Positions 43,844 to 54,236 of a stretch of DNA of 64,000 nucleotides are shown in pieces; within the stretch, counting starts at the first letter, position 1, and each line of letters begins with the position of its first letter. The DNA comes from Halobacteriovorax marinus SJ. Its GTDB lineage: Bacteria; Bdellovibrionota; Bacteriovoracia; Bacteriovoracales; Bacteriovoracaceae. The position numbers and the translations under genes are program-made. Where the stretch lies: contig NC_016620.1 in NCBI RefSeq assembly GCF_000210915.2, positions 248,001-312,000 of the forward strand, in the 5' to 3' direction. The notes under the pieces were generated by a model, which saw only the letters and a program-made list of their open reading frames with translations, searched no databases and was not told the DNA's origin.

Positions 43844-46483
43844 ATGGCCAAAAATCGTTTAATTATCGTTGATATTAGTAGTTTTATATTTCGTGCTTTC
43901 TATGCAATACGCGTTTTACATTCACCTGAGGGCGTTCCTGTAAATGCTGTTCACGGTGTTTTGTCGATGCTTCTAAAATTACTTTCAAAATATCAGCCAT
44001 CTCATATTCTCTTGGCCCGAGATACAAAGGGTGGATCTTTTAGAAACGAGCTCTTTGATCAGTACAAGGCGAATAGGTCAGAACCACCTGAAGAGTTAAA
44101 ACCTCAATTCGATCTTATAAAGCAATTGATAGACCATATGGAACTTCCAAGCTCTACTGTAGAGGGCTTTGAGGCCGATGACTTAATTGGTTCCGCTTGT
44201 GTGCAATGGAAGTCTGACTTTGATGAAATTCTCATTGCCTCTGGCGATAAAGATCTTATGCAATTTGTTGGTGATAATATAAAGATGTTAGACACCATGA
44301 AAGATAAGACCTACGACCGCGAAGGTGTTTTTGAGAAAATGGGAGTTTATCCAGAGCAAATTGTAGACTACCTCTCTATGGTTGGGGATGCTTCAGATAA
44401 TATTCCAGGTATGAAGGGAATTGGTGCTAAGGGTGCTGCTAAACTTCTTGCCGAGCATGGAACTTTAGAAAAGTGTATTGAGATTAAAGATACTCTAAAA
44501 GGAAAAAAGCTAACGACAGCTTTTGGTGAGTATTTAGAGGATGGACTTCTCTCAAAGAGCCTAATTGAAATCAAAACAGATGTTGACCTTGGATTAAAGT
44601 CGACGGACTCTAAATTTAGTTTCTACCCTGCTGACTCTCTCTTTGATTTCTTGAGAGGTCTTGGTTTTAAGTCAGCACTTGTAAAGCTAGAGGATTTGAA
44701 ATTTGCACATCATCAGTCAGAGCAAGACGGAGAGTTCTCCGTTAATGTCGATGGGCCAAGTATTAAAGTTGGTGAGTGGAGTGATGCTGAGTTAGAGTGT
44801 GATACATACTTAGGCCTAGACGTTCAGTATACGAACCTAGATACGCGCAGTCTTGATATTCACTCGCTTTCTATTTCTAAAAATAAGAATGAAGCTTTTT
44901 ATATTAAAGAAGAGCAGGCAAAGCCTCTCTTAGAAAAGATCTTAACGACAGACACTCTTAAAGTCGCAACAGCAGATTATAAGTCTCTACTTTATTACTC
45001 TCTAAGAAATGAGATAGAAATTAGTGCTGAGGTTTTTGATGTCGTTCAAGCGCAATTTGTGGCCAACCCTGGAGAGAAGAACACTATTGAATCTCTTAGC
45101 GAAAAGTTTCTTGGAAGCTCTATACCAGCTTTCGAGAAGAAGAAGCCTCTTCCAAGTGAAAATGAAGAAGACCTTGTTCAAGAGATCTCAACAGCGAGGG
45201 CACACTCATGTTTTAGAGTGAGTGAGTTCTTACTTGAAGAGTTAGAGAGAAAAGAACTTCTTAATGTCTTTCATGATATTGATAATAAACTTACTCCAGT
45301 CCTAGCGGCAATGGAGTATGAAGGTGTTCACATTAATAAAGCATTCTTTAGTGAGTATGAAAAAGAGCTGCAAACGAAGCTAGATGAACTTCAAGCAAGT
45401 GTGGATAAATTCTCTAAGGAGCCTGTTAATCTGAATTCACCAAAGCAAGTAGGGGTTCTCTTATTTGAAGAGTTAGAGCTTCCGGTAGGAAAGAAAACAA
45501 AGACAGGCTACTCTACAGACTCTTCTGTACTAGAAGATTTAGCTGCAAAGGGATTAAGTGAAGTTCCAGCTCTAATTCTAGAATATAGAGAGGTCGGAAA
45601 AATTCTTTCTACCTATGTTAAGGCCATTCCAGAATTATTGAATGAAGCTTCTGGTAAGATTCATACGCACTTCAACCAAAATGTTGCGGCGACAGGTAGA
45701 CTCTCTTCTAATCATCCTAATCTACAAAATATTCCAATTAGAAGTGAGTTAGGTAGAAGAGTGAGAAAAGGTTTTATTGCAGGTCCAGGAAAGATCCTCT
45801 TGGCCGCTGACTACTCTCAAGTAGAGCTTAGACTTTTGGCACACTTTTCAAATGACAAGACAATGATAGACGCTTTTAAGAAGGGTGTTGATATTCATAG
45901 AAGAACAGCTTCTGAGATAATGGGCGTACCAGTTGAGGAAGTTGGCTCTAACGATCGCTCTAAGGCCAAGGCCGTAAACTTTGGACTAATGTATGGACAG
46001 TCATCATTTGGTCTCGCTGCTGCTTTAAAGATTCCTAGAAAAGAAGCTAAGGAGTATATTACAAATTACTTCGAAAGATTCTCTAGCGTTAAGGGTTACC
46101 TTGATCACTTAAAAGAAGAGTGTGAAAAGACTGGCTACGCAATAACGCTAAAAGGAAGAAAGAGATATCTCGCAGATATTCACTCGACCAATAGAACAAT
46201 TAAGGCCAACGCAGAAAGGGTTGCCATTAATAGCCCAATCCAGGGAACGGCGGCAGATATCATCAAGCTTGCGATGATTAATATTCAGAAAGTTCTAGAT
46301 GACAAAAAACTTAAATCTAAAATGATTCTACAAGTTCACGATGAGCTAATCTTTGAAGTGGTTGAGAGTGAATTGGAAGAGATGAAAACTATCCTTAAGG
46401 ATGGAATGGAAAAAGTGGTTTCTCTATCAGTTCCCTTAGATGTCGACATGGGTGTTGGGGTTAATTGGTTTGATCTAAAATAG
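43844..46483 (+). CDS. polA: DNA polymerase I with degenerate 3'-5' exonuclease
   Basis: About 879 residues in three domains. The N-terminal 5'-nuclease (about 1-290) is intact: DISSFIFRAFYA, EGFEADDLIG, SGDKDLMQF and GDASDNIPG. The middle proofreading fold (about 305-470) has lost its metal-binding acids: the D-T-E motif appears as LDVQ near residue 325, and the later Asp-containing motifs are not visible. The C-terminal polymerase (about 480-879) is complete, with AADYSQVELRLLAHF (motif A), KAKAVNFGLMYGQSSFG (motif B) and QVHDELIFEV (motif C). ATG 43844 with GGGA six bases upstream is preferred to ATG 43832. Loss of proofreading in Pol I is known in some other bacteria. Confidence 0.94.
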   Translation: MAKNRLIIVDISSFIFRAFYAIRVLHSPEGVPVNAVHGVLSMLLKLLSKYQPSHILLARDTKGGSFRNELFDQYKANRSEPPEELKPQFDLIKQLIDHMELPSSTVEGFEADDLIGSACVQWKSDFDEILIASGDKDLMQFVGDNIKMLDTMKDKTYDREGVFEKMGVYPEQIVDYLSMVGDASDNIPGMKGIGAKGAAKLLAEHGTLEKCIEIKDTLKGKKLTTAFGEYLEDGLLSKSLIEIKTDVDLGLKSTDSKFSFYPADSLFDFLRGLGFKSALVKLEDLKFAHHQSEQDGEFSVNVDGPSIKVGEWSDAELECDTYLGLDVQYTNLDTRSLDIHSLSISKNKNEAFYIKEEQAKPLLEKILTTDTLKVATADYKSLLYYSLRNEIEISAEVFDVVQAQFVANPGEKNTIESLSEKFLGSSIPAFEKKKPLPSENEEDLVQEISTARAHSCFRVSEFLLEELERKELLNVFHDIDNKLTPVLAAMEYEGVHINKAFFSEYEKELQTKLDELQASVDKFSKEPVNLNSPKQVGVLLFEELELPVGKKTKTGYSTDSSVLEDLAAKGLSEVPALILEYREVGKILSTYVKAIPELLNEASGKIHTHFNQNVAATGRLSSNHPNLQNIPIRSELGRRVRKGFIAGPGKILLAADYSQVELRLLAHFSNDKTMIDAFKKGVDIHRRTASEIMGVPVEEVGSNDRSKAKAVNFGLMYGQSSFGLAAALKIPRKEAKEYITNYFERFSSVKGYLDHLKEECEKTGYAITLKGRKRYLADIHSTNRTIKANAERVAINSPIQGTAADIIKLAMINIQKVLDDKKLKSKMILQVHDELIFEVVESELEEMKTILKDGMEKVVSLSVPLDVDMGVGVNWFDLK

Positions 46484-46592
46484 TCTTATTCTTGGCAGGG
46501 GTCTTATGGACCTATCTCGTATAAGTTATTGATAGTATGAGGGTTATTGTTTTTTATTTAGCTTATTTAACTAAATAACCGATAATAACTCT

Positions 46593-47606
46593 ATGTTAAT
46601 AACGAATTTCAAAAAGCAGTACTTACTTATTTTGATTCTTCTCTTTTCCATCTCTTGTAAAAAGGATGGTAATACTCAAAGTGATATTATCTTTGGTCCT
46701 AGTGCGGGGAATGATACGCCCTACGTGCCAAGTACCGGAGAAGTTACTGACGTTATTGAGCCTGGAGTAGGAGGACAGAATAGCTGTCCCGATGTTCGAG
46801 TTGATAGTGATGGAAATATCTCTCTACCAAAAATTTCACCAACAGGTTGGAAGGGAGAGTGGTCAAAGAAAGTTATTAGCGTACTAGAAAATAAGAAAGA
46901 AATTTCAGATTCAATGCTAAAAGATCCTAACTTAATTAATAATAAATCTCTTAGTAAAATTAATTGTCAGGGTTACAAGTATGCAACAGAGAATGAACGC
47001 AAGCAGTTTTGGGTCACTCTTATAGCTGCTATGACCTATGCTGAAAGTGGCTACTCACCTAAGAAAGGTTACAAAGAAGCAAATGGAACGATCTCTGCGG
47101 GTTTACTGCAGATAGATTATTATAATGCAAATGCATACTGTTCTGAGGCGAGGTCTATGGGGAGAAGGTTCACTCATAGAGATATGCTGAATCCAGAGTT
47201 GAACCTTGAGTGTGGAATCCATATTCTTCAACAGCAATTAACTGCGAGAAGACCTCGCGCAATTAGAAGAGTTGGAAAGGGGAATTTATTCGTTGAGCAA
47301 TCGTGGGGAGACAGTACAAATTGGTCTGTTCTTAAACTGGGTAGAAATGGTAACACTAAGGTTTTAAAGCAGTTTAGAAATCATCTTGGGCAATTACCAT
47401 TTTGCTCTAGAAACAAACCGCTACCAAGGAAATTATCTAACCACAATTGTTCTGATGATAATGAACTTTGTGTGAATGAGATTATGGTCGGTGAGATGAA
47501 TAGTGAATGCTCAGATATCTACGATTCAAAAATTGCTAAGGCTGAAATTGTAGATGAAACTGAAGAGGAAATCATCGGTGCTCCACAATTAAATAGAGAG
47601 CAATAA
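46593..47606 (+). CDS. Lipoprotein with lytic transglycosylase-like domain
   Basis: The 337-residue protein has a lipobox (LLILILLFSISC, Cys22), a Gly/Thr/Asn-rich linker, and a lysozyme-like fold from about residue 135. AAMTYAESGYSP supplies the probable catalytic Glu (near residue 151), and SAGLLQIDYYNANAYC is the G-L-x-Q-I substrate-cleft motif. Later cysteines (ECGIHILQ, PFCSRN, HNCSDDNELC) may form disulfides. It likely cleaves peptidoglycan from the inner face of the outer membrane. In a predator such an enzyme could remodel its own or prey wall; which one cannot be read here. Confidence 0.78.
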   Translation: MLITNFKKQYLLILILLFSISCKKDGNTQSDIIFGPSAGNDTPYVPSTGEVTDVIEPGVGGQNSCPDVRVDSDGNISLPKISPTGWKGEWSKKVISVLENKKEISDSMLKDPNLINNKSLSKINCQGYKYATENERKQFWVTLIAAMTYAESGYSPKKGYKEANGTISAGLLQIDYYNANAYCSEARSMGRRFTHRDMLNPELNLECGIHILQQQLTARRPRAIRRVGKGNLFVEQSWGDSTNWSVLKLGRNGNTKVLKQFRNHLGQLPFCSRNKPLPRKLSNHNCSDDNELCVNEIMVGEMNSECSDIYDSKIAKAEIVDETEEEIIGAPQLNREQ

Positions 47607-47630
47607 AAAAGAGGAGGCGCTATGGCCTCC
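47605..47630 (-). terminator. Terminator of the small secreted protein gene
   Basis: On the minus strand GGAGGC and GCCTCC enclose CATAGC and are followed by TCTTTTTT. It lies 70 bases beyond the stop of the small secreted protein. The plus-strand reading lacks a T-run, so it is mainly one-directional. Confidence 0.7.
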
Positions 47631-47699
47631 CCTTCATTCACAAAAAAACACCATTCAATTTATCAAACACTAAAACTAAATTGAATAGTATGAGAGGGA

Positions 47700-48092
47700 T
47701 TAGAATTCGAGTCCTTCACAAAGACTCTTATCTACAGGAGTTGCTTTATCTTTTTCGAGCTCGCAGTCATTGGTATAAACTTTTGCCTTTCCATTTTTCA
47801 TTCCACATTCTGGCCTATAAATTTCATAGCAAAAAGTTGGGCCATCAAAACATTGGTCCACACTTAGTAGAGTAACATCTTCAGATGCTCCCCAATTATT
47901 TCTTACGACTGTAAAAATCCCTTCTTCGCAAGCAGCTTGCTTGGAAACATTCTCCGATACTTTTAAGGTGACTTCATCAGTCGTCAGGGTTCTTTGATCA
48001 CTCGAAAGTGTCCCTTCGACTTGAAATGCAAGGTTTGCATTTGCGTTATTAAAAGATAGAAGCAGGATTACTGTTGATAAAATTGTTTTCAT
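47700..48092 (-). CDS. Small secreted hypothetical protein
   Basis: A 130-residue protein with a signal peptide (MKTILSTVILLLSFNNANA) and six cysteines in the mature part (QAACEEG, VDQCFDGPTFCYE, PECGMKN, NDCELEKD, KSLCEGL), so disulfides are likely. No family is recognised. It converges with the transglycosylase-like lipoprotein gene and is divergent from groES. The region between it and groES holds the candidate groES promoter. Confidence 0.68.
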   Translation of the reverse strand: MKTILSTVILLLSFNNANANLAFQVEGTLSSDQRTLTTDEVTLKVSENVSKQAACEEGIFTVVRNNWGASEDVTLLSVDQCFDGPTFCYEIYRPECGMKNGKAKVYTNDCELEKDKATPVDKSLCEGLEF

Positions 48093-48245
48093 AAAACCTC
48101 CAATGCGTAAGATTTTGCAATGAGGGGGCCAAAAATATATCCAGTAAAATTAGATACTTAGATTGAGTCTGTTCCAATATGGGAACGCGGAGAGTCTAAA
48201 ACTGTGCTTAGAGAAGAGCATTTTCCTATTTTTTTTTGACGGCAA

Positions 48246-48276
48246 CCCTTGACGATGATCAAATAGCTACCATTTT
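48246..48276 (+). promoter_or_regulatory. Candidate heat-shock (sigma-32-like) promoter of groES-groEL
   Basis: CCCTTGACG at 48246-48254 and CTACCATT at 48267-48274 resemble the sigma-32 consensus (CTTGAA and CCCCATNT elements) with a spacer of about 12 bases. A sigma-70-like TTGACG also starts at 48236 and 48249, so ordinary promoters cannot be excluded. An imperfect inverted repeat GTTCC-N6-GGAAC lies upstream at 48171-48186. No CIRCE element was seen. Confidence 0.5.
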
Positions 48277-48325
48277 ACGCACATATAAATTTTATGAATT
48301 TCTATATTAACTTTAAGGAGGACCT

Positions 48326-48613
48326 ATGCAGGTTAGACCACTTCAAGACAGAGTTCTAGTTAAGAGACTAGAAGAAGAAACAAAGACTGCCGGAGGAATT
48401 ATTATTCCAGATAACCACACAGAAAAACCAGTTCAAGGTGAAATTGTTTCTGTTGGGCCAGGTTATAGAAAGGAAGACGGATCTTTTAGAGAATTAGATG
48501 TTAAGGCCGGAGACAAAGTTCTTTTCGGAAAATATGCTGGAACTGACGTAAAAGTAGAAGGTGTAGATTATTTAATAATGAAAGAAGACGACATCCTAGG
48601 TGTGCTTCAATAA
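48326..48613 (+). CDS. groES: GroES co-chaperonin
   Basis: The 95-residue protein is a full Gro[19 protein letters not shown], the mobile loop [40 protein letters not shown] and the C-terminal [14 protein letters not shown]. It caps the GroEL chamber during protein folding. AAGGAGG precedes the ATG. groEL follows 31 bases downstream, forming the usual operon. Confidence 0.97.
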   Translation: MQVRPLQDRVLVKRLEEETKTAGGIIIPDNHTEKPVQGEIVSVGPGYRKEDGSFRELDVKAGDKVLFGKYAGTDVKVEGVDYLIMKEDDILGVLQ

Positions 48614-48641
48614 TAACTAACAATCTTTATTAGGAGATTAA

Positions 48642-50291
<1,650 letters not shown>

Positions 50292-50293
50292 CC

Positions 50294-50533
50294 GCGCGTG
50301 CAAAACGCGAAAGCGTTTTGACGTCGCTAGGCACCTTGGCACATGACAGAAGCGTTAGCGCCTGTCGTGTGAGCAAGGAGCACGTACAAAATGCGTAGCA
50401 TTTTGACGGTCGCTTTACCGTTGTGCATTTGCGAAACGTCAGTTTCGTAATGCATGGGCGGATCGCGTGCAAGCAAGGAGCACGTACAAAATGCATGAGC
50501 GGATCGCGTGCAAGCAAGGAACACATCCAAAAA
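50294..50533 (+). repeat. Array of structured repeats between groEL and its terminator
   Basis: The region begins two bases after the groEL stop codon and is visibly richer in GC than its neighbours. It holds three repeat units (50294-50379, 50380-50479, 50480-50520) and part of a fourth (from 50521). Each starts with a GC-rich GTGC/ACGTAC-AAAA element and ends in a GCAAGGA element. Units 1 and 2 each carry a hairpin: CAAAACGC-GAAA-GCGTTTTG (50301-50320) and CAAAATGC-GTA-GCATTTTG (50387-50405). One stem pair changes from C-G to T-A, a compensatory change. Each unit has further hairpins (50340-50371; 50425-50453). Units 2 and 3 overlap a 41-bp tandem repeat (50452-50492 and 50493-50533). Confidence 0.75.
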
Positions 50534-50557
50534 GCATCAAAAGAAATAAGTAAGAGA

Positions 50558-50582
50558 GACCACCAGAATTGGTGGTCTTTTT
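50558..50582 (+). terminator. Terminator of the groES-groEL transcript
   Basis: GACCACC (50558-50564) and GGTGGTC (50571-50577) enclose AGAATT and are followed by five T and then TATTT. It lies 267 bases after the groEL stop, on the far side of the repeat array, so the array is part of the transcript. Confidence 0.88.
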
Positions 50583-50799
50583 ATTTCCCGCTTCAACACT
50601 TCATATTGAGTTAGAGTAAAACTTTCACTTTTCTTATATCTTTATTTGATGTTCTAGATCGATAGGACTATTTTGAGAGTAGCTATTCTATTTTAGGGGA
50701 GCTGCTCAACTTTTTCTGCCTAGAAAGGTTCGTAACTTTTACCTAAAATATATTTAAGGTATTAACGCAAAGTCCTCGCGCTTGCAAAAGAAGTTACTA
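50583..50799 (+). other. Intergenic region between groEL terminator and ClC gene
   Basis: With the repeat array this gives about 500 bases without a gene after groEL. The terminator-to-gene part is AT-rich and shows no coding frame or strong hairpin. It presumably carries the promoter of the ClC gene, but no clear -35/-10 pair stood out. Confidence 0.4.
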
Positions 50800-52563
50800 A
50801 TGAAGTCGTTTATAAAAGTAAGATACATTCTCCTTGGGAAATTTCTAAAAGATTCTATAAGTGAAGATAGAACTTACTTTGCACTCACATTAATTGTTGG
50901 GTTTATTTCTGCGATGGTGGTTATAGCACTTCACCATGGGGTGCTATACCTGAGAGAAGTATTTAAGACATCGGGCTCATTTACTTGGGAGAGTTTTCTC
51001 TACGGTGGTGTGGCCATTTTTGTTTCAGGTTGGCTTACCACACGCAAGTTACCTTGGACGGCTGGCTCAGGTATTCCAAATGTTCGAATTGCTCTTGCCG
51101 TATTTCATGGGAAAATCTCTCTTAAGGATACTGTCGGAAAGTTCTTTACCTCTCTTCTATCATTAGGATCTGGAGTCTCTCTTGGTTTAGAAGGCCCTGC
51201 GGTTGCGACCTGCTCGGGACTCGGTTCATTTCTAGGTAATTACTTTTCGCTCTCTAAGAAGAGAGTTCAGGCCTTAGTTGCAGTGGGAAGTGCCAGTGGA
51301 GTTGCTGCTGCTTTTCATACACCAATCTCCGCCGTTGTCTTTACTCTTGAAGAAGTTGTGGGTGACTTAAATGCTAAAATATTGGGATCCATTATTATCT
51401 CAAGTGTTATTGCCGTTGTAACTTCTCAGATGCTCACTAATACCACGGAAATCTTTCAAGAAGTACATTACAGATTAGTTGATCATAGAGAGCTTATCTT
51501 CTATCTCGTGATAGGTCTTACGGCATCAGTCATTGGGCCAATCTGGATGAATACTGTTTTAAAGTTTCGTGAATTCAATCAAAAATATATGAACAATCAT
51601 AAGCTTAGCTTTATAATGATTGCTTTTTGTTGCGTAGGTCTTTTAAGCCAAATTCATCCAGGTGTAATTGGGAGTGGAAGTGGAACTTTAGAGGGAACCC
51701 TTCTTTCATTAATTCTTGATCCAAAGATTCTCATTACGCTCTTTCTATTAAAATTTATTTCAACATCTATTTGTTATTCGAGTGGAATGAGTGGTGGTCT
51801 ATTTATGCCAACTCTTTTTATGGGGGCGACAATGGGAAGTTTTATTGGAGTGACGTGCTCTTATTTCTTCCCTGAGATCACAACCATGAGCGGTGCCTAT
51901 GCTCTTGTTGGAATGGGAGCCTTCTTTGCTACTGTGATTAGAGCGCCCTTTACTTCAATACTAATGGTCTTTGAGCTCACTCGTGATTACAATATTATGC
52001 TTCCTTTAATGATTGCCAATATCACTGCTTATGTTATTTCTGCGAAAATAGAGAATAAATCTATTTATGAGAAAATTTCTGAACAAGACGGAATCCATCT
52101 GCCGAGTCATGAAGATAATGAAATCCTCGAGTCTCTTAATGTTGAAGATGCGATGGAGAGAAATGTCATTAGTTTAAATTCTTCTCTCACATTAATTGAA
52201 GCATATAAGGGTGTGAGAAAGGAGAGTATCTCCGGTTATCCTATTCTTAAAAATGGTAGATTGATTGGAATGATTGCTAAGTCTGATATGAGTGCTGCTA
52301 TTGGACGAAAGGAATTTCAAAAGAAGCTAGAACATCTTTGTGAGAAGAAAGTTATTAAAATATACCCTGATCAATCCCTTATGGTGGCCTTTCATAGGTT
52401 GAAGAGATTTCAAATATCAAGACTACCCGTTGTAAGTAGACTAGATGATAAGAGAGTCGTCGGAGTTATTACTGCACAAGATATCGTTAAGAAGTTTGGC
52501 TATGAGTTAAATGAAACTTCTAAAGAGATGGAAGATCTATTAGAAGACACTGAAATTACATAG
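50800..52563 (+). CDS. ClC-family chloride channel/transporter with CBS pair
   Basis: About 587 residues. The membrane part shows ClC selectivity-filter motifs: TAGSGIPNVR (first), GLEGPAVATCS with the gating Glu (second, Leu replaces the common Arg), and SGMSGGLFMPTLFMG (third). HTPISAVVFTLEEVVG has the paired Glu of transporter-type ClCs. A C-terminal pair of CBS domains (about 450-575) may bind nucleotides and regulate it. ATG 50800 is preferred over TTG 50782. The gene stands alone between groEL and the DUF481 protein. Confidence 0.88.
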   Translation: MKSFIKVRYILLGKFLKDSISEDRTYFALTLIVGFISAMVVIALHHGVLYLREVFKTSGSFTWESFLYGGVAIFVSGWLTTRKLPWTAGSGIPNVRIALAVFHGKISLKDTVGKFFTSLLSLGSGVSLGLEGPAVATCSGLGSFLGNYFSLSKKRVQALVAVGSASGVAAAFHTPISAVVFTLEEVVGDLNAKILGSIIISSVIAVVTSQMLTNTTEIFQEVHYRLVDHRELIFYLVIGLTASVIGPIWMNTVLKFREFNQKYMNNHKLSFIMIAFCCVGLLSQIHPGVIGSGSGTLEGTLLSLILDPKILITLFLLKFISTSICYSSGMSGGLFMPTLFMGATMGSFIGVTCSYFFPEITTMSGAYALVGMGAFFATVIRAPFTSILMVFELTRDYNIMLPLMIANITAYVISAKIENKSIYEKISEQDGIHLPSHEDNEILESLNVEDAMERNVISLNSSLTLIEAYKGVRKESISGYPILKNGRLIGMIAKSDMSAAIGRKEFQKKLEHLCEKKVIKIYPDQSLMVAFHRLKRFQISRLPVVSRLDDKRVVGVITAQDIVKKFGYELNETSKEMEDLLEDTEIT

Positions 52564-52663
52564 AGAAGTTCATCATATCCTATCTAACTAAACAAATTAT
52601 TTACAAATAAATCCATGAGGGATAATTTCCTTGCACTATTATTTATTAAACAAGGAATACTCT

Positions 52664-53365
52664 ATGAAATTTGTTTTCATAATGCTGTTTTCAGCAATTT
52701 CAATGTCATCTTTTGCTCAATTTAAAAGTGAAGACTCGGCGTCAGTGAATATAACTGGTGGAAATACAGATCTAAAAACTTATACATTTAAATCGGATAA
52801 CTCATATACAGTTGAGAAATCAGTCTATAGAGCACATGGTAGTTATCACTATGGTGAATCTGATAGCGTAAGAAGTGCTGAGAATTGGGACTTTGGTCTT
52901 CGTTATGATTATAACTTTCTTCCTACTACAGGTATGTATGTTGGAGAGCTGATTGAAGCGGATAGATTTGCAGGATACGATAGAAGATATAATACTGACT
53001 TGGGTTTAACTCACATCTTCTATAAGTCTGACTCTGCTACATTCTTAGCTGAAGCAGGTTTAAGATATGCAATTGAAAAGCCTCTCGATAACTCTGAAGA
53101 TAAGAAAGATTTTAAAGGAAGAATTTACACAGAAATTACAGAGAAACTTCAAGACAATCTAAAAGGAAAGTTTTGGATTGAATATCTTCCAAACTTCTCA
53201 GAGAGCAAAGACTACTTAGTTAATCTTGAGCCTTCTCTTATTATTACTCTTACAAAGACTTTCTCAATGAAGACAGCTTATCTTTGGAAGTATGATAATG
53301 AACCTCCTACTGGTAAGAGTAAGTACGATCATAATTATACTCTGTCACTACTTGCAAACTTTTAG
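52664..53365 (+). CDS. DUF481-family outer-membrane protein
   Basis: About 233 residues. A signal peptide (MKFVFIMLFSAISMSSFAQ) is followed by a barrel-like sequence with DUF481 features: SVNITGGNTDLKTYTFKSD, WDFGLRYDYNF, and a C-terminal YTLSLLANF ending in Phe. DUF481 members are small outer-membrane barrels of unknown function. AAGGAAT before ATG 52664 supports this start over TTG 52631. The MscS gene follows nine bases downstream. Confidence 0.78.
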   Translation: MKFVFIMLFSAISMSSFAQFKSEDSASVNITGGNTDLKTYTFKSDNSYTVEKSVYRAHGSYHYGESDSVRSAENWDFGLRYDYNFLPTTGMYVGELIEADRFAGYDRRYNTDLGLTHIFYKSDSATFLAEAGLRYAIEKPLDNSEDKKDFKGRIYTEITEKLQDNLKGKFWIEYLPNFSESKDYLVNLEPSLIITLTKTFSMKTAYLWKYDNEPPTGKSKYDHNYTLSLLANF

Positions 53366-53374
53366 GAGATATAA

Positions 53375-54196
53375 ATGAATACATCTATGGATAACTTACA
53401 AAAAATTTTAATGGATAAGGCTATCGCAGTAGCTCCGAAATTAGCTCTCGCACTAGTTACGCTTGTTATTGGTCTTTATATCGCAAACTTCGTCACTAAG
53501 TTATTTACTAAGGCCTTAGGAAAAAAGAAGGTAGATACAGCAGTTTCTCATTTTCTATCAGCAATAATTGGAGTCTGCTTAAAGGTTGCAGTATGCCTCT
53601 CTGTTCTTGGAATCTTGGGAGTTCAAACAACTTCTTTTATCGCTGTTCTAGGTTCTGTTGGTCTTGCTTTTGGTCTAGCACTGCAAGGAAGTTTATCAAA
53701 CCTTGCTGGTGGAGTTCTTTTAATTCTTTTAAAGCCATTTAAAGCAGGTCATGTTATCGAAGCTCAAGGTGTGATCGGGAAAGTTGAGTCTATCTCAATG
53801 GTTTACACTAAGCTTAGAACTCCAGATAATAGAATTTTAACAATTCCAAATGGTCCTCTAGCCAATGGAGTGATTAATAATATTACTTCTCAGTCTACTC
53901 GAAGAGTTGATTTTATTTTTGGTGTTGGATACGGAGATGATCTTAAGAAAGCAAAGGAAGTTATTTTTAAAACAATTACTTCTGACTCAAGAGTTATGTC
54001 TGAGCCTGAGCCATTTATCGCTGTATCAGCACTTGCAGACAGTAGCGTAAACTTTGTTGTAAGAGTTTGGACAAAGAGTGATGATTACTGGGGTGTAAAC
54101 TTTGATGGAATCGAAAATGTTAAATTAGCATTAGATGAAAACGGAATCAGTATTCCATTCCCTCAAAGAGATGTTCACGTCATCAAAGACTTATAA
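53375..54196 (+). CDS. Small-conductance mechanosensitive channel (MscS)
   Basis: The 273-residue protein has three membrane segments and the MscS pore helix and beta domain: GSVGLAFGLALQGSLSNLAGG (Gly/Ala-rich TM3), LKPFKAGHVIE and TIPNGPLANGVINN. It opens under membrane tension to release solutes during osmotic downshock. The length is close to the 286 residues of E. coli MscS. AGGAG precedes the ATG. It may be cotranscribed with the DUF481 gene; a terminator follows. Confidence 0.93.
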   Translation: MNTSMDNLQKILMDKAIAVAPKLALALVTLVIGLYIANFVTKLFTKALGKKKVDTAVSHFLSAIIGVCLKVAVCLSVLGILGVQTTSFIAVLGSVGLAFGLALQGSLSNLAGGVLLILLKPFKAGHVIEAQGVIGKVESISMVYTKLRTPDNRILTIPNGPLANGVINNITSQSTRRVDFIFGVGYGDDLKKAKEVIFKTITSDSRVMSEPEPFIAVSALADSSVNFVVRVWTKSDDYWGVNFDGIENVKLALDENGISIPFPQRDVHVIKDL

Positions 54197-54206
54197 AAAT
54201 AGAATG

Positions 54207-54236
54207 GGCCCGACAAATTGTTGGGCCTTATTTTTT
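54207..54236 (+). terminator. Terminator of mscS, shared with the convergent protease gene
   Basis: GGCCCGACA (54207-54215) pairs with TGTTGGGCC (54219-54227), with one G-U, around AAT, followed by TTATTTTTT. The stop codon of the convergent protease gene lies in this tract, so the hairpin probably serves both directions. Confidence 0.82.

Noticed and set aside
46484-46592. AT-rich inverted repeats between polA and the transglycosylase-like gene
   Set aside because: TTATTTAG and CTAAATAA can pair, but in such AT-rich DNA this is common, and no T-run or conserved element supports a terminator or regulator.
50423-50614. Frames of 63-102 codons across the groEL 3' repeat array on both strands
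   Set aside because: Their repeated words come from the DNA repeats themselves, and they run through the terminator. I treat the region as RNA or DNA structure, not protein.
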